A DNA stretch of 37,194 nt from a virus: positions 1 to 37,194 of IMG/VR virus record IMGVR_UViG_3300023548_000004, one strand, 5' to 3'. Below the pieces are notes generated by a model. It saw only the letters and a list, made by a program, of their open reading frames with translations, was not told where the DNA came from and did no database searches. Position 1 is the first letter of the stretch. Each line of letters opens with the position of its first letter. This document shows positions 7,142 through 14,302 of this stretch, one piece after another. The position numbers were made by a program, and so were the translations under genes.

Positions 7142-7349
7142 AGAAATAATGAAGTTATTGAATAAAGCCAAGCGCATTTGTGACGAAGACGAATTTGAGC
7201 GGGTGTTTTATGAACTTTTTGGGTGGCGTGATTATCAACACAAAATTAAAAGCGCACAAATTGCACTCGATCATATTGAGTTTGAAAAACTCATGGAAGA
7301 GAATAAAAAGATAGACTATTTTATGGATTATGATGCGCTGGAGGGGTGA
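7131..7349 (+). CDS. Small acidic hypothetical protein
   Basis: The ORF encodes 72 residues from ATG 7131, with AAGGAG at 7119-7124, overlapping the previous stop. The product is helical and charged (KEIMKLLNKAKRICDEDEFE). No family is recognised. The TGA at 7347-7349 is followed in the same frame by 32 further codons of charged helical sequence ending at 7448, so the gene may have been longer or may be followed by a tiny separate ORF (ATG 7362, 28 codons). Confidence 0.65.
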   Translation: MHVKEIMKLLNKAKRICDEDEFERVFYELFGWRDYQHKIKSAQIALDHIEFEKLMEENKKIDYFMDYDALEG

Positions 7350-7361
7350 AGTGCTAAGGAG

Positions 7362-7448
7362 ATGCTGCAAAGAATAGCGAAGCACGAAGAAGACATAGCG
7401 CGTTATGAACGTAATGAAAAACGTATACACAAACTACTGGGGGTTTGA
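7362..7448 (+). CDS. Tiny ORF in frame with upstream gene
   Basis: 28 codons from ATG 7362 give a charged helix (MLQRIAKHEEDIARYERNEK…). It lies in the same frame as the preceding gene, four codons after its stop, and directly precedes gemA. AAGGAG immediately abuts the ATG, which is too close for normal initiation; GGAGG at 7341-7345 is about 16 bases away. It could be a read-through extension, a remnant of a truncated C-terminus, or a coupled micro-gene. Confidence 0.35.
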   Translation: MLQRIAKHEEDIARYERNEKRIHKLLGV

Positions 7449-7449
7449 C

Positions 7450-7866
7450 ATGGCTGACACATCACCTGCGGCTTACCGCCGCCGCGAATTGGGATTGATC
7501 CATCAAGCTAAGGCTGCGCTGAAGCTGGATGATGACGATTACCGCGACATGCTGGAACGGCTGTGTGGTGTGCGTTCAGCCGCCGACTTGGACAGTCGTG
7601 GACGGTTTAAAGTGATCGCCGAGTTGGAGCGCATGGGTTATAAACCCAAAGCGCGCCGTAACTATGGGCGTAAACCTGCTGTAAACGGCGATAAAACGGC
7701 ATTAATGAACAAGATTGAAGCACAGCTAGCCGATGCTAAACTACCGTGGGCGTATGCCGAGGCGATTGCCAAGCGCGTGTGCAAGGTGGACAAATTGGCG
7801 TGGTGCAATACCGCGCAACTGCGCAAGGTGGTGGCTGCCTTGAACTATCGGGCGAAACGCACATGA
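7450..7866 (+). CDS. gemA: GemA-like regulatory protein (Mu gp16)
   Basis: The 138-residue product matches the GemA/DUF1018 family. Its N-terminal signature is LIHQAKAALKLDDDDYRDML followed by ERLCGVRSAADL, and its C-terminal half carries KVDKLAWCNTAQLRKVVAAL. In Mu, gemA modulates host gene expression and DNA topology. The start is ATG 7450; an upstream start at 7405 adds an unlikely N-terminus. No strong Shine-Dalgarno is seen. The stop overlaps the mor start (ATGA), matching the Mu order gp16-mor. Confidence 0.9.
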   Translation: MADTSPAAYRRRELGLIHQAKAALKLDDDDYRDMLERLCGVRSAADLDSRGRFKVIAELERMGYKPKARRNYGRKPAVNGDKTALMNKIEAQLADAKLPWAYAEAIAKRVCKVDKLAWCNTAQLRKVVAALNYRAKRT

Positions 7867-8270
7867 GCAGCGTACGTAAAAACGCTATGGATTGCGATTT
7901 GCCAGAGCTGCTGGATTTGGCGCAAGAGCTGCCCCGCGATTATTCGTGGTTGCAATCGTTGGCAGAGCTGGTGGATGTGCTGCGTGAAGATGCCATACAG
8001 CGCGGTAAAAAAGCGGCAGTAGCAGAAGCCGAGGCAAAGCGCATCGTCATATTGATCGCCCACTATTGGGGTGGTCGTTCGGTTTATTTACCGCGTAACG
8101 ACAAATTGCGCCAAGCCCTGCGCAATATACAGATTTACCACCAGTTTGATGGCTCGAACGTGAAGCAACTGGCAGCGCGCTACCGCTTGACGGAGGTTTC
8201 TATCTACACGATCATCAAAGAGCAGCGGGCGATACGCAAAGCGAAGCAGCCCGCGTTGTTTGGTCGGTAG
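7863..8270 (+). CDS. mor: Mor-family transcription activator
   Basis: This 135-residue protein belongs to the Mor/C family of late transcription activators. Residues ~55-90 carry the dimerisation region (AKRIVILIAHYWGGRSVYLP) and ~95-125 the DNA-binding helix-turn-helix (FDGSNVKQLAARYRLTEVSI). In Mu, Mor activates the middle promoter and C the late promoters; here only one member of the family is seen, so it may do both jobs. It starts at ATG 7863 overlapping gemA. It is the last gene before the accessory block and lysis genes. Confidence 0.9.
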   Translation: MSSVRKNAMDCDLPELLDLAQELPRDYSWLQSLAELVDVLREDAIQRGKKAAVAEAEAKRIVILIAHYWGGRSVYLPRNDKLRQALRNIQIYHQFDGSNVKQLAARYRLTEVSIYTIIKEQRAIRKAKQPALFGR

Positions 8271-8302
8271 TTGGTAGTTGGCAGTTGTTCGTTGGCAGTG
8301 GT
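8268..8302 (+). repeat. Degenerate heptanucleotide tandem repeat
   Basis: The units TAGTTGG, TAGTTGG, CAGTTGT, TCGTTGG and CAGTGGT follow each other with a 7-base period, starting in the mor stop codon region. They fill the gap between mor and the convergent reverse-strand gene. No U-rich terminator is evident there. Confidence 0.7.
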
Positions 8303-8315
8303 GCGCAAGTGCCCC

Positions 8316-9062
8316 TTACGCATCTGCCCTCTGCTCTTTGATACGGTGGGGAAGTTCATACACCTGTTCGGCAATCATGGTGACCAGCGCAATGGCTTCT
8401 TCCACCTGTTTTGCGCTGGGGCGTGTGCCTTCGTGTAGGGCTGCATTGCCTTGGTCGCGTACATGGTGGGCAAGTTCACACAAGGGCTTGGTGATGATGT
8501 TGTTTTGTTGCATTTTTTCTAAGCGGTCAAAAAGGTTGCTGCGGTCGGCTTCGTCCAGCTTCAGTTGCTCTTTGCTGATCAGGTCAAGAATGCAACGGCA
8601 AGCGGCGGCGGCGTGTTTGCTGTTAGCGGCAACTTCAAAAAGGTCATTAAAGGCAGTCGCCACGGCTTCTGGCAGTCCTTGGGGAATGCGTAACAGTGCC
8701 ACTTCGTGCCAGTGAAAGTTGCTGCAAACCTTGCCGAGGTCGCAGCCGTAACCGTCGCCGTTGATGGTGCGCATTTGCTGTTGCTGCAAGCTTACTGGCA
8801 GGTGGCTGGCGGTCGCAGTCACCACTTGCAAGCGGTTTAATTGTGGCTCCAGCAAGTGGCTGTTAAAGCTGGCAAACAAGGCACTGCGGCAATTTGAGCA
8901 GCAAAAGATACCACGCCAGCGGTTGTTTACCTGCTGCCACCCTTGCGTGTTTGGTGCGATATTGCTCAGTTCGGTCACCATGGCCGCATGCAGCAGTGAA
9001 AATTTGGTAATAGCCCGACAGTTCGGGCATGGTTGATGATCAATATAATGGAGATAAGGCAT
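8316..9062 (-). CDS. Zinc-ribbon DUF4145 protein (reverse-strand accessory gene)
   Basis: The 248-residue product starts at the minus-strand ATG 9062-9060, with AGAGGA about ten bases upstream; a start at 9140 is less likely. The N-terminal zinc ribbon has C12-P-N-C15 and C55-S-N-C58 (CCSNC). Residues ~140-240 match DUF4145: a helical region with KHAAAACRCILDLI, ITKPLCELAHHVRDQGNAAL and a final helix IALVTMIAEQVYELP. DUF4145 proteins are often found beside restriction and other defence genes, so a superinfection or defence role is plausible but inferred. Reverse orientation inside a forward phage genome is typical of a moron. Confidence 0.8.
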   Translation of the reverse strand: MPYLHYIDHQPCPNCRAITKFSLLHAAMVTELSNIAPNTQGWQQVNNRWRGIFCCSNCRSALFASFNSHLLEPQLNRLQVVTATASHLPVSLQQQQMRTINGDGYGCDLGKVCSNFHWHEVALLRIPQGLPEAVATAFNDLFEVAANSKHAAAACRCILDLISKEQLKLDEADRSNLFDRLEKMQQNNIITKPLCELAHHVRDQGNAALHEGTRPSAKQVEEAIALVTMIAEQVYELPHRIKEQRADA

Positions 9063-9282
9063 GACACATGAATCCTCTTTAGACGTAGTAATAGAACAAG
9101 TAATTGCTACGCGCTGTGCTATTGACAATCGCGTAATCATAGCAGCGATAGCAGAACAATACGGCTATAGTCTGGTATTGGCAAAATTGACCCGATTGGC
9201 AGAGGTGCAGACGTTGCTATTACAGCAAGAACGCCAGCAACGTAAGATTGCCGAGGCCAAGCTACAAGCATTGCTGGGGTAG
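9061..9282 (+). CDS. Small coiled-coil hypothetical protein
   Basis: The ORF encodes 73 residues from ATG 9061, with GGAG at 9050-9053. The ATG overlaps the start codon of the reverse-strand gene in the palindrome CATG (9060-9063), so the two genes diverge from a single point. The C-terminal half is a coiled coil (AEVQTLLLQQERQQRKIAEA). It has no recognised family. It is followed by a strong terminator. Confidence 0.65.
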   Translation: MTHESSLDVVIEQVIATRCAIDNRVIIAAIAEQYGYSLVLAKLTRLAEVQTLLLQQERQQRKIAEAKLQALLG

Positions 9283-9300
9283 CGTTGTTTGGGTCGGGTA

Positions 9301-9325
9301 GGTTGTGGACAAGTAACCCACAACC
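9301..9325 (+). other. Inverted repeat upstream of terminator
   Basis: GGTTGTGG (9301-9308) pairs with CCACAACC (9318-9325) around a 9-base loop. It lies just before the terminator at 9338 and may form a second hairpin. No U-tract follows, so its role is uncertain. Confidence 0.5.
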
Positions 9326-9337
9326 ACCGAAGCCGAT

Positions 9338-9369
9338 AAAAAAAAGCCACCCTTAGCGGTGGCTTTTTT
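9338..9369 (+). terminator. Rho-independent terminator, probably bidirectional
   Basis: The stem GCCACC (9346-9351) pairs with GGTGGC (9358-9363) around a 6-base loop. It is preceded by eight A (9338-9345) and followed by six T (9364-9369); A and T tracts extend the stem and allow action in both directions. It separates the accessory block from the lysis operon. Confidence 0.93.
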
Positions 9370-9435
9370 CGCTAAACGCTTCAATCTGTTGGTGCTTTTA
9401 TGCTTGTTAGCGTTCGCCTTGTAAGGAGGCGTAAC

Positions 9436-9891
9436 ATGCAGATTACCGAACACTTCACCCTTGCCGAACTCACGCGTAGCCAAATTGCAGCGCGGCGCGG
9501 CATCATCAATCAACCCAACCCACGTCAAAAGGCGAATCTTCGCCGTTTGTGCGAATCGGTACTGGAGCCACTGCGCGAAGCGTTGGCGCGACCTGTTCAC
9601 GTTAATAGCGGCTTCCGCTGCCGCAAACTCAACGCTGCCATTGGTGGCTCGCCACGCTCTGCCCATATGGATGGCTGCGCGGGGGATATTACCGTGCCTG
9701 GCATGACCTCCCGCGAGGTTGCCAAAGCCATCGCATCGTTGGACTTGCCCATTGATACCTTGATTATGGAGTTTGACCAGTGGGTGCATGTGGCAGTTGC
9801 CAAAGACGGCAAGCCACGCGACCGCCATTTGATCGCTCGCTATGACCGCGCTACGGGCGAAAGCGAATACATCCCCACACGGTTTTGTTGA
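9436..9891 (+). CDS. Peptidase M15A endolysin
   Basis: The 151-residue product is a zinc peptidase of the M15A (D-Ala-D-Ala carboxypeptidase-like) family, used by many phages as endolysin. The core motifs are HVNSGFRCRKLN (55-66), SAHMDGCAGDI (75-85; H77 and D84 as metal ligands), E112 as catalytic acid, and WVHVAV with H118 as the third ligand. No signal peptide is seen, so release would depend on a holin. The start is ATG 9436 with the strong AAGGAGG at 9423-9429. It is the first gene after the terminator, so a Mor-dependent late promoter probably lies at 9370-9420, though none can be assigned. Confidence 0.92.
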   Translation: MQITEHFTLAELTRSQIAARRGIINQPNPRQKANLRRLCESVLEPLREALARPVHVNSGFRCRKLNAAIGGSPRSAHMDGCAGDITVPGMTSREVAKAIASLDLPIDTLIMEFDQWVHVAVAKDGKPRDRHLIARYDRATGESEYIPTRFC

Positions 9892-9892
9892 T

Positions 9893-10333
9893 ATGATGAA
9901 TCAATCTAGCTCTGTATTCAACACCATCATTTTTCCACTGATCGTTAAAACCTGCAAAGCATTTTTATTGTTTGTGCTGGCTGTGATGCTGGTGCTGCTG
10001 CTTGCGCCGATTGTGATGCCCTTACGCATCGCCTGGCTAACGGCAACAAGCCGAAAAATGGAAGCCATCGCCGATTACTTTATGGCCATGGCCATTGGCA
10101 TGGATCAGTTCGGCGGCTCGGTGCTCTATGGTACAGAAGACTTCACCGTAAGCGCATGGACGTACAAGTTGGCCACTGAAGACGGCTACAAATCTGCCCG
10201 CGCATTACGATGTTTTATCGACCTGCTGTTTGGGCGCATGCATTGCTATAACGCATTCATGAATGAAATCGTATTGATGGAACAATGGCAGGACGAATTG
10301 GAACAACTCAAAAACAAGGCAGGTGAAGCGTGA
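9893..10333 (+). CDS. Lysis-region membrane protein
   Basis: The 146-residue product has one long hydrophobic segment (residues ~12-43, VKTCKAFLLFVLAVMLVLLL), followed by a soluble region with DYFMAMAIGMDQFGGSVLYG, SAWTYKL and GRMHCYNAFMNEI. This layout matches a group of phage lysis-region proteins with a conserved DQ...G, S..Y and HCYNA pattern, sometimes annotated without support as pseudouridine synthase. The start is one of two adjacent ATGs (9893 or 9896), right after the endolysin stop. A holin-associated or membrane function is inferred from context. Confidence 0.7.
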   Translation: MMNQSSSVFNTIIFPLIVKTCKAFLLFVLAVMLVLLLAPIVMPLRIAWLTATSRKMEAIADYFMAMAIGMDQFGGSVLYGTEDFTVSAWTYKLATEDGYKSARALRCFIDLLFGRMHCYNAFMNEIVLMEQWQDELEQLKNKAGEA

Positions 10334-10557
10334 ATATTACACTACTGGTGATCTATACATTATTGAGCATGGGCATGGCGGTAGGCGTATCATACGGCGG
10401 TCATATGCTCTACATAAACCATAATGCGAGCTTTGATAGCGCAGGTGGTCAAAAGGAACTTTTTGGCATTGTGCTGACAAGCGTATGCACCGTGCTACTC
10501 CTGTTGTTTGGTAGCACAGCTTGGGCGTTTTGGCGCGTTGTACAGCATGCTGCTTAG
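10330..10557 (+). CDS. Small two-segment membrane protein, candidate holin
   Basis: The ORF encodes 75 residues from GTG 10330, overlapping the previous stop. Two hydrophobic segments are visible at ~1-26 (ITLLVIYTLLSMGMAVGVSY) and ~46-70 (FGIVLTSVCTVLLLLFGSTA). The size, two-segment topology and position between endolysin and spanins suggest a holin. No specific holin family is recognised, so this is a contextual call. Confidence 0.65.
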   Translation: MNITLLVIYTLLSMGMAVGVSYGGHMLYINHNASFDSAGGQKELFGIVLTSVCTVLLLLFGSTAWAFWRVVQHAA

Positions 10558-11101
10558 CCCTCTGCTGGGTCGTTTTGGTGTTTACCTATTGCTAGCCATT
10601 GCACTTGCCAGTGGCGGTGCTTTTGCCTGGCATAAATACAATAGCGCGCTGGATGCGGCACAGCAATATCAAACACAGCTACAGCAGGCAGCGCAGGATA
10701 TTGCTGTAGCAAAATCAAACACAGAGGCGATTGCTCATGAATACAAAACGCAGCAACAGGAATACACAGCAGCCCGCAAGAACTGGCAGAAGCAACAAGC
10801 AACGGCTGGCAAAAGGCTGCGTAAACTCCGTGAACAAGCGGTGCAATTTGCATCTACGACTACTACCAAAACTCATGTTGTTGACGCTGCTATCAACAAG
10901 CGGCTGTGCGACATTTTCGGGCGAATCTCAGGCACGCCAGTGTGCGGAGCAACCGATCCATATTCAGCAAGCCCGACCATTGCCGCCGCGTCCGCTAATG
11001 TCGCCCGTTACTGTTTTGCTGATTCGACCAGTGCAGCAACCATGATGGACAATTTGGAACGTGTCGCAACGTATATTGAATCGGTGGAGGGGATGGAGTG
11101 A
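10547..11101 (+). CDS. Rz: Rz-like inner-membrane spanin
   Basis: The 184-residue product has an N-terminal membrane anchor (~9-28, RFGVYLLLAIALASGGAFAW), then a long Gln/Ala-rich coiled coil (~30-112), the standard layout of an i-spanin that joins with Rz1 to fuse inner and outer membranes at lysis. The C-terminal ~70 residues contain cysteines (RLCDIFG, TPVCGA, ARYCFA). It starts at ATG 10547 inside the end of the previous gene. The o-spanin Rz1 is embedded in another frame, as in lambda. Confidence 0.85.
   Translation: MLLSPLLGRFGVYLLLAIALASGGAFAWHKYNSALDAAQQYQTQLQQAAQDIAVAKSNTEAIAHEYKTQQQEYTAARKNWQKQQATAGKRLRKLREQAVQFASTTTTKTHVVDAAINKRLCDIFGRISGTPVCGATDPYSASPTIAAASANVARYCFADSTSAATMMDNLERVATYIESVEGME
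10830..11045 (+). CDS. Rz1: Rz1-like outer-membrane lipoprotein spanin, embedded in Rz
   Basis: Inside Rz, in a different frame, an ORF ending at 11045 encodes a lipoprotein. It has a basic n-region, a hydrophobic core (LRLLPKLMLLTLLSTSG) and a lipobox-like STSGC with the lipidated Cys at 10905-10907. The mature part contains a proline-rich segment (QQARPLPPRPLMS), typical of Rz1. GTG 10830 gives a 71-residue precursor with a normal signal length; an upstream ATG at 10731 would give an overlong n-region. The -3 residue of the lipobox is T rather than L. The embedded architecture supports the call. Confidence 0.75.
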   Translation: MNKRCNLHLRLLPKLMLLTLLSTSGCATFSGESQARQCAEQPIHIQQARPLPPRPLMSPVTVLLIRPVQQP

Positions 11102-11451
11102 TTGAAGTTAAAACATTGATTGAGTTAATCAGCCTGCTATTAACCACCTGTGCCATTGCTTTTACGGGCTTCCGCTGGATGTCGGCACGGTTGGATGCCA
11201 CATTGCTGATGTGGCGTGATGAACTGCAAAAACAGCACCACGAACTGCATGACAAGCACGACTTGTTACGGCGCGATATGGAGCAATTACAACGTGATTT
11301 GCCGCTGCAATATTACCGCCGCGAAGAGCAAATACGGCAAGACGCGCTGATTAACACCAAACTGGATGCCTTGGCTTCGCGGCTGGAGCGTTACAACGAA
11401 GCGACCAAGCAGCGCATTATTTGCTATGGGCAAGATAAGGAGACGGCATGA
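11098..11451 (+). CDS. Mu gp25-like protein (DUF2730)
   Basis: The ORF encodes 117 residues from GTG 11098, with GGAGG eight bases upstream, overlapping the Rz stop. It has one N-terminal membrane segment (~6-25, TLIELISLLLTTCAIAFTGF) followed by a long charged coiled coil (WRDELQKQHHELHDKHDLLR). This layout and position, before the gp26- and gp27-like genes, match the DUF2730/Mu gp25 family, whose function is not known. Confidence 0.75.
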   Translation: MIEVKTLIELISLLLTTCAIAFTGFRWMSARLDATLLMWRDELQKQHHELHDKHDLLRRDMEQLQRDLPLQYYRREEQIRQDALINTKLDALASRLERYNEATKQRIICYGQDKETA

Positions 11452-11765
11452 ATAATCAGGTAGATATGCGCCGCATCCGCCGCGAAGCGGTGCGCTGGAC
11501 TGTGTTGCAAACGTTGGATGCAGCGCGCCCCATTGGTGCGAATGACCAAATGATGATGAGCGTGTTGGTGGAAGTGCAAGACAATGTGACCATGCACGAG
11601 CTACACCGCGAGCTTGATTACCTGTCTGACCGCAAACTCGTCGAGGTGGACAAGGGCGAACGCCTCAACCAATGGCGCGGCAAGCTCACGCCGCAAGGCA
11701 TTGACGTGGTAGAATATACCGTGGACTGCCCCAAAGGCATCGCCCGACCTGCGAAGTATTGGTGA
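11448..11765 (+). CDS. Mu gp26-like protein
   Basis: The 105-residue product matches the Mu gp26 family: N-terminal helix with LQTLDAARPIGAND, a central LHRELDYLSDRKLVEVDKGE, and the C-terminal signature GIDVVEYTVDCPKGIARPAK. The middle looks like a small winged-helix fold. It sits between the gp25 and terminase small-subunit homologues as in Mu. Its function is not established. ATG 11448 overlaps the previous stop. Confidence 0.88.
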   Translation: MNNQVDMRRIRREAVRWTVLQTLDAARPIGANDQMMMSVLVEVQDNVTMHELHRELDYLSDRKLVEVDKGERLNQWRGKLTPQGIDVVEYTVDCPKGIARPAKYW

Positions 11766-12310
11766 TGGCTAAACCATCCACTATTTCACGCTTGCCCGAT
11801 GATGTGCGCCGTGAGTTTGAGGCGCGCTTGGTTGCGCATGGCTTTGCAGACTATAGCACATTAACCGACTGGCTGAATGAGCAAGGGTATGAAATCAGCC
11901 GATCCGCAGTAGGTCGCGCAGGCTTGGCAGTCAAGAACCGCTTGGCATCCATCAAAGCAGCAACAGACGCTGCCAAGATGATTGCCGCTGAAGCCGACGA
12001 TAGCGAAGATAGTCGCTCTGCTGGCGTCATGGCGATGCTACAAACAGATTTGTTTAATGTGTTACTGACGTTACAGCAAGCCGAGGTAGCCGACCCAGAA
12101 GAGCGCGTGAAGCTGCTGGGTAGCGCATCCCGTGCCGTTGCCGACCTCAGCCGTGCCAGCATCAGCCAAAAAAAACACGCAGCCGATGTGCGAGCAAACG
12201 CTGCCAAAATTGCTGCTGAAGCTGCTGATGAGGCGGCAAAAAAAGCGGGCATGAGTTCTGCAGGTGTTGCTTCTATTCGTGCTGCTATTATGGATTCATT
12301 AGCCGTTTAA
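11765..12310 (+). CDS. Terminase small subunit (Mu gp27-like, DUF3486)
   Basis: The 181-residue product matches DUF3486, the Mu gp27 family, which acts as the DNA-recognition subunit of the packaging motor. The signature is LPDDVRREFEARLVAHGFAD, followed by LTDWLNEQGYEISRSAVGRA, a helix-turn-helix-like region. The remainder is an alanine-rich helical bundle that would mediate oligomerisation. The start is ATG 11765, sharing a base with the previous stop. It directly precedes the large subunit. Confidence 0.9.
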   Translation: MAKPSTISRLPDDVRREFEARLVAHGFADYSTLTDWLNEQGYEISRSAVGRAGLAVKNRLASIKAATDAAKMIAAEADDSEDSRSAGVMAMLQTDLFNVLLTLQQAEVADPEERVKLLGSASRAVADLSRASISQKKHAADVRANAAKIAAEAADEAAKKAGMSSAGVASIRAAIMDSLAV

Positions 12311-12311
12311 T

Positions 12312-13796
12312 ATGCATTCAATACTTCTTCGGTATCAATCAAAATGGGTAGCTGATCAGGCTGCTGTAAAGGTGATTGAAAAGAGTCGCCGCATTGGCAT
12401 ATCGTATGCTGAAGCATCCGATGCTGTGTTGCATGCAGCAGCAGAAGCTGGCGCAAACGTCTATTATATATCCTACGACAAGGAAATGACAAGCGGTTTT
12501 ATTCAGGATTGCGCTAACTGGGCGAAAGCCTTTGGCAGTGTAGCAAGCGAGATTGGCGAAGCGATGATGCCACACCCTGACGACCCCGACCGAGACATAC
12601 TCACTTATGCGATCAAGTTTGCCAGCGGTCATGAGATTCGCACGTTTTCCAGCAATCCGCGCAATCTGCGCTCCAAAGGTCGCCCGAAAGAACGGTTGAT
12701 TATTGATGAAGCGGCTTTCGTCGATGACTTGGATGAGCTGCTAAAATCAGCCTTGGCGATGACCATGTGGGGCGGAACAATACACATCATCAGCACACAT
12801 AACGGTGATGATAATCCTTTTAATAGTTTGGTGAATGATATTCGCGCAGGTCGTGCGGATTATAGCTTACACCGTGTAACATTTGATGATGCGATAGCCG
12901 ACGGATTCTACCGCAGGATATGCAAGGTGTCGGGGCTAGAGTATTCCGCAGCGGCGGAGGCAATATGGCGAGCTGACATCCGCAAGCGTTATCGCGGTAA
13001 TGAGGCAGAGGAGCTGGACTGCATTCCTCGAGCTGGCGGTGGTGCTTATTTGTCTAGGGCACTGATTGAGTCCTGTATGTTTGATGCGCCTGTGGTTCGA
13101 TTCATCGGCACACCAACATTTAACATGGCTCCAGAACCAGCACGCAGGCTCGAGATGGCTGATTGGATACGTTACAACCTAGAGCCGCTTTATGCGCAGT
13201 TAGATAGAAAGCGGCGACATGTGTTTGGCATGGACTTTGCCCGCAGCAGCGACATGAGCGACATCGTACCGATGGAGATTGGCGAAACGCTAATAAAAAC
13301 CGCACCGTTTATTATTGAAATGCACAATGTACCGCATAAACAGCAAGAGCAGGTGATGCTATCGTTAGGCAATGCATTGCCGCGCATGAGTGGCGCAGCA
13401 CTGGATGAGACGGGCAATGGCTCGTTCCTTGCCGAATGTGCAGTTGATGAGTTTGGTAGCCGTGCTGAAAAGGTGAAGTTCAGCGAAACATGGTATAGAG
13501 AAAACATGCCAAAATATAAGGCTGCGTTTGAAGATAGAACCATCATGCTACCACGCCACGATGATATTGTTGATGACCATCGGGCAATTAAAGTGGTGAA
13601 CGGTGTACCCCGTTTGCCCCGCAAAAAAACCGATGGTGATGGTCAACGGCATGGTGATTCCGCTATTGCTGGCGTACTAGCATATTATGCATCTAACTTT
13701 GATGTAGCCCCCATGGAATATATTAGCGATACCAAAAGCGGATTGGGCTTTGTTACAGGTGATGCGGTGGATCACCAACTGTTTATTGGAGGTTGA
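12312..13796 (+). CDS. Terminase large subunit (Mu gp28-like)
   Basis: The 494-residue motor-nuclease drives DNA into the prohead and cuts it. A Walker A-like loop EKSRRIGIS lies at residues 23-31, Walker B LIIDEAAF at ~129-136 (D132, E133) and the coupling motif IISTHNG at ~159-165. The C-terminal RNase H-like nuclease has acidic residues D308 (FGMDFARSSD), D365 (ALDETGNG) and D449 (HGDSAIAG). This matches the Mu gp28 family. It starts two bases after the small-subunit stop with no clear Shine-Dalgarno, so it is probably translationally coupled. Confidence 0.93.
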   Translation: MHSILLRYQSKWVADQAAVKVIEKSRRIGISYAEASDAVLHAAAEAGANVYYISYDKEMTSGFIQDCANWAKAFGSVASEIGEAMMPHPDDPDRDILTYAIKFASGHEIRTFSSNPRNLRSKGRPKERLIIDEAAFVDDLDELLKSALAMTMWGGTIHIISTHNGDDNPFNSLVNDIRAGRADYSLHRVTFDDAIADGFYRRICKVSGLEYSAAAEAIWRADIRKRYRGNEAEELDCIPRAGGGAYLSRALIESCMFDAPVVRFIGTPTFNMAPEPARRLEMADWIRYNLEPLYAQLDRKRRHVFGMDFARSSDMSDIVPMEIGETLIKTAPFIIEMHNVPHKQQEQVMLSLGNALPRMSGAALDETGNGSFLAECAVDEFGSRAEKVKFSETWYRENMPKYKAAFEDRTIMLPRHDDIVDDHRAIKVVNGVPRLPRKKTDGDGQRHGDSAIAGVLAYYASNFDVAPMEYISDTKSGLGFVTGDAVDHQLFIGG

Positions 13797-13798
13797 CG

Positions 13799-14302
13799 AT
13801 GGATATTGTGTTGGATATGGAAACAGGAACATCCGTGCCGCCACCTGCAATGGCTAAACCTGCCACGGTGCAGTTGTTGGTTGATGAAGCGCGGCGCATG
13901 CATGAACATTTGATTGCCCGTGAGCTGATGTTGATTGCGCGTGTGGAACGGCTGGGGCAGTTGTGGCTTGCTGCTTCGGCATTGTTTGCGGCTGCTGGTT
14001 TATTTGGTGGTTTAACGGCTGATTTGTGGCTGGCGTTTGGCTTTGCCTGTGGCTTTGCATTGTCGGTGGTGTTGCGATTACCGCAGCCTGCTACATTGGC
14101 TGGGTTGCTGATGGTGGAATTTAACGACCCTTATGCTTTGGCAGATGAACAAACGCCAGCGCGCCTGCTTGCTACGCTGGACGAGATTAACCAGCGCGCC
14201 TGCGAAGCCTTGGCGGCACGGCTGCGCCGCTACACGATCAGCGTGGTGATGCTGTCGGTGTATGTACCCTTGGCGTTGCTGTTGCGCGTGGTGGGTGTGT
14301 AG
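13799..14302 (+). CDS. Three-segment membrane protein between terminase and portal
   Basis: The ORF encodes 167 residues from ATG 13799, with GGAGG at 13788-13792. Residues 1-50 are soluble and helical; hydrophobic segments follow at ~54-72, ~76-93 and ~146-165, with a soluble loop between the second and third. It has no recognised family. Mu-type phages usually have the portal directly after the large terminase, so this is an insertion in the head operon. Its tight spacing (2 bases before, 0 after) suggests it is co-expressed with late genes. Confidence 0.75.
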   Translation: MDIVLDMETGTSVPPPAMAKPATVQLLVDEARRMHEHLIARELMLIARVERLGQLWLAASALFAAAGLFGGLTADLWLAFGFACGFALSVVLRLPQPATLAGLLMVEFNDPYALADEQTPARLLATLDEINQRACEALAARLRRYTISVVMLSVYVPLALLLRVVGV

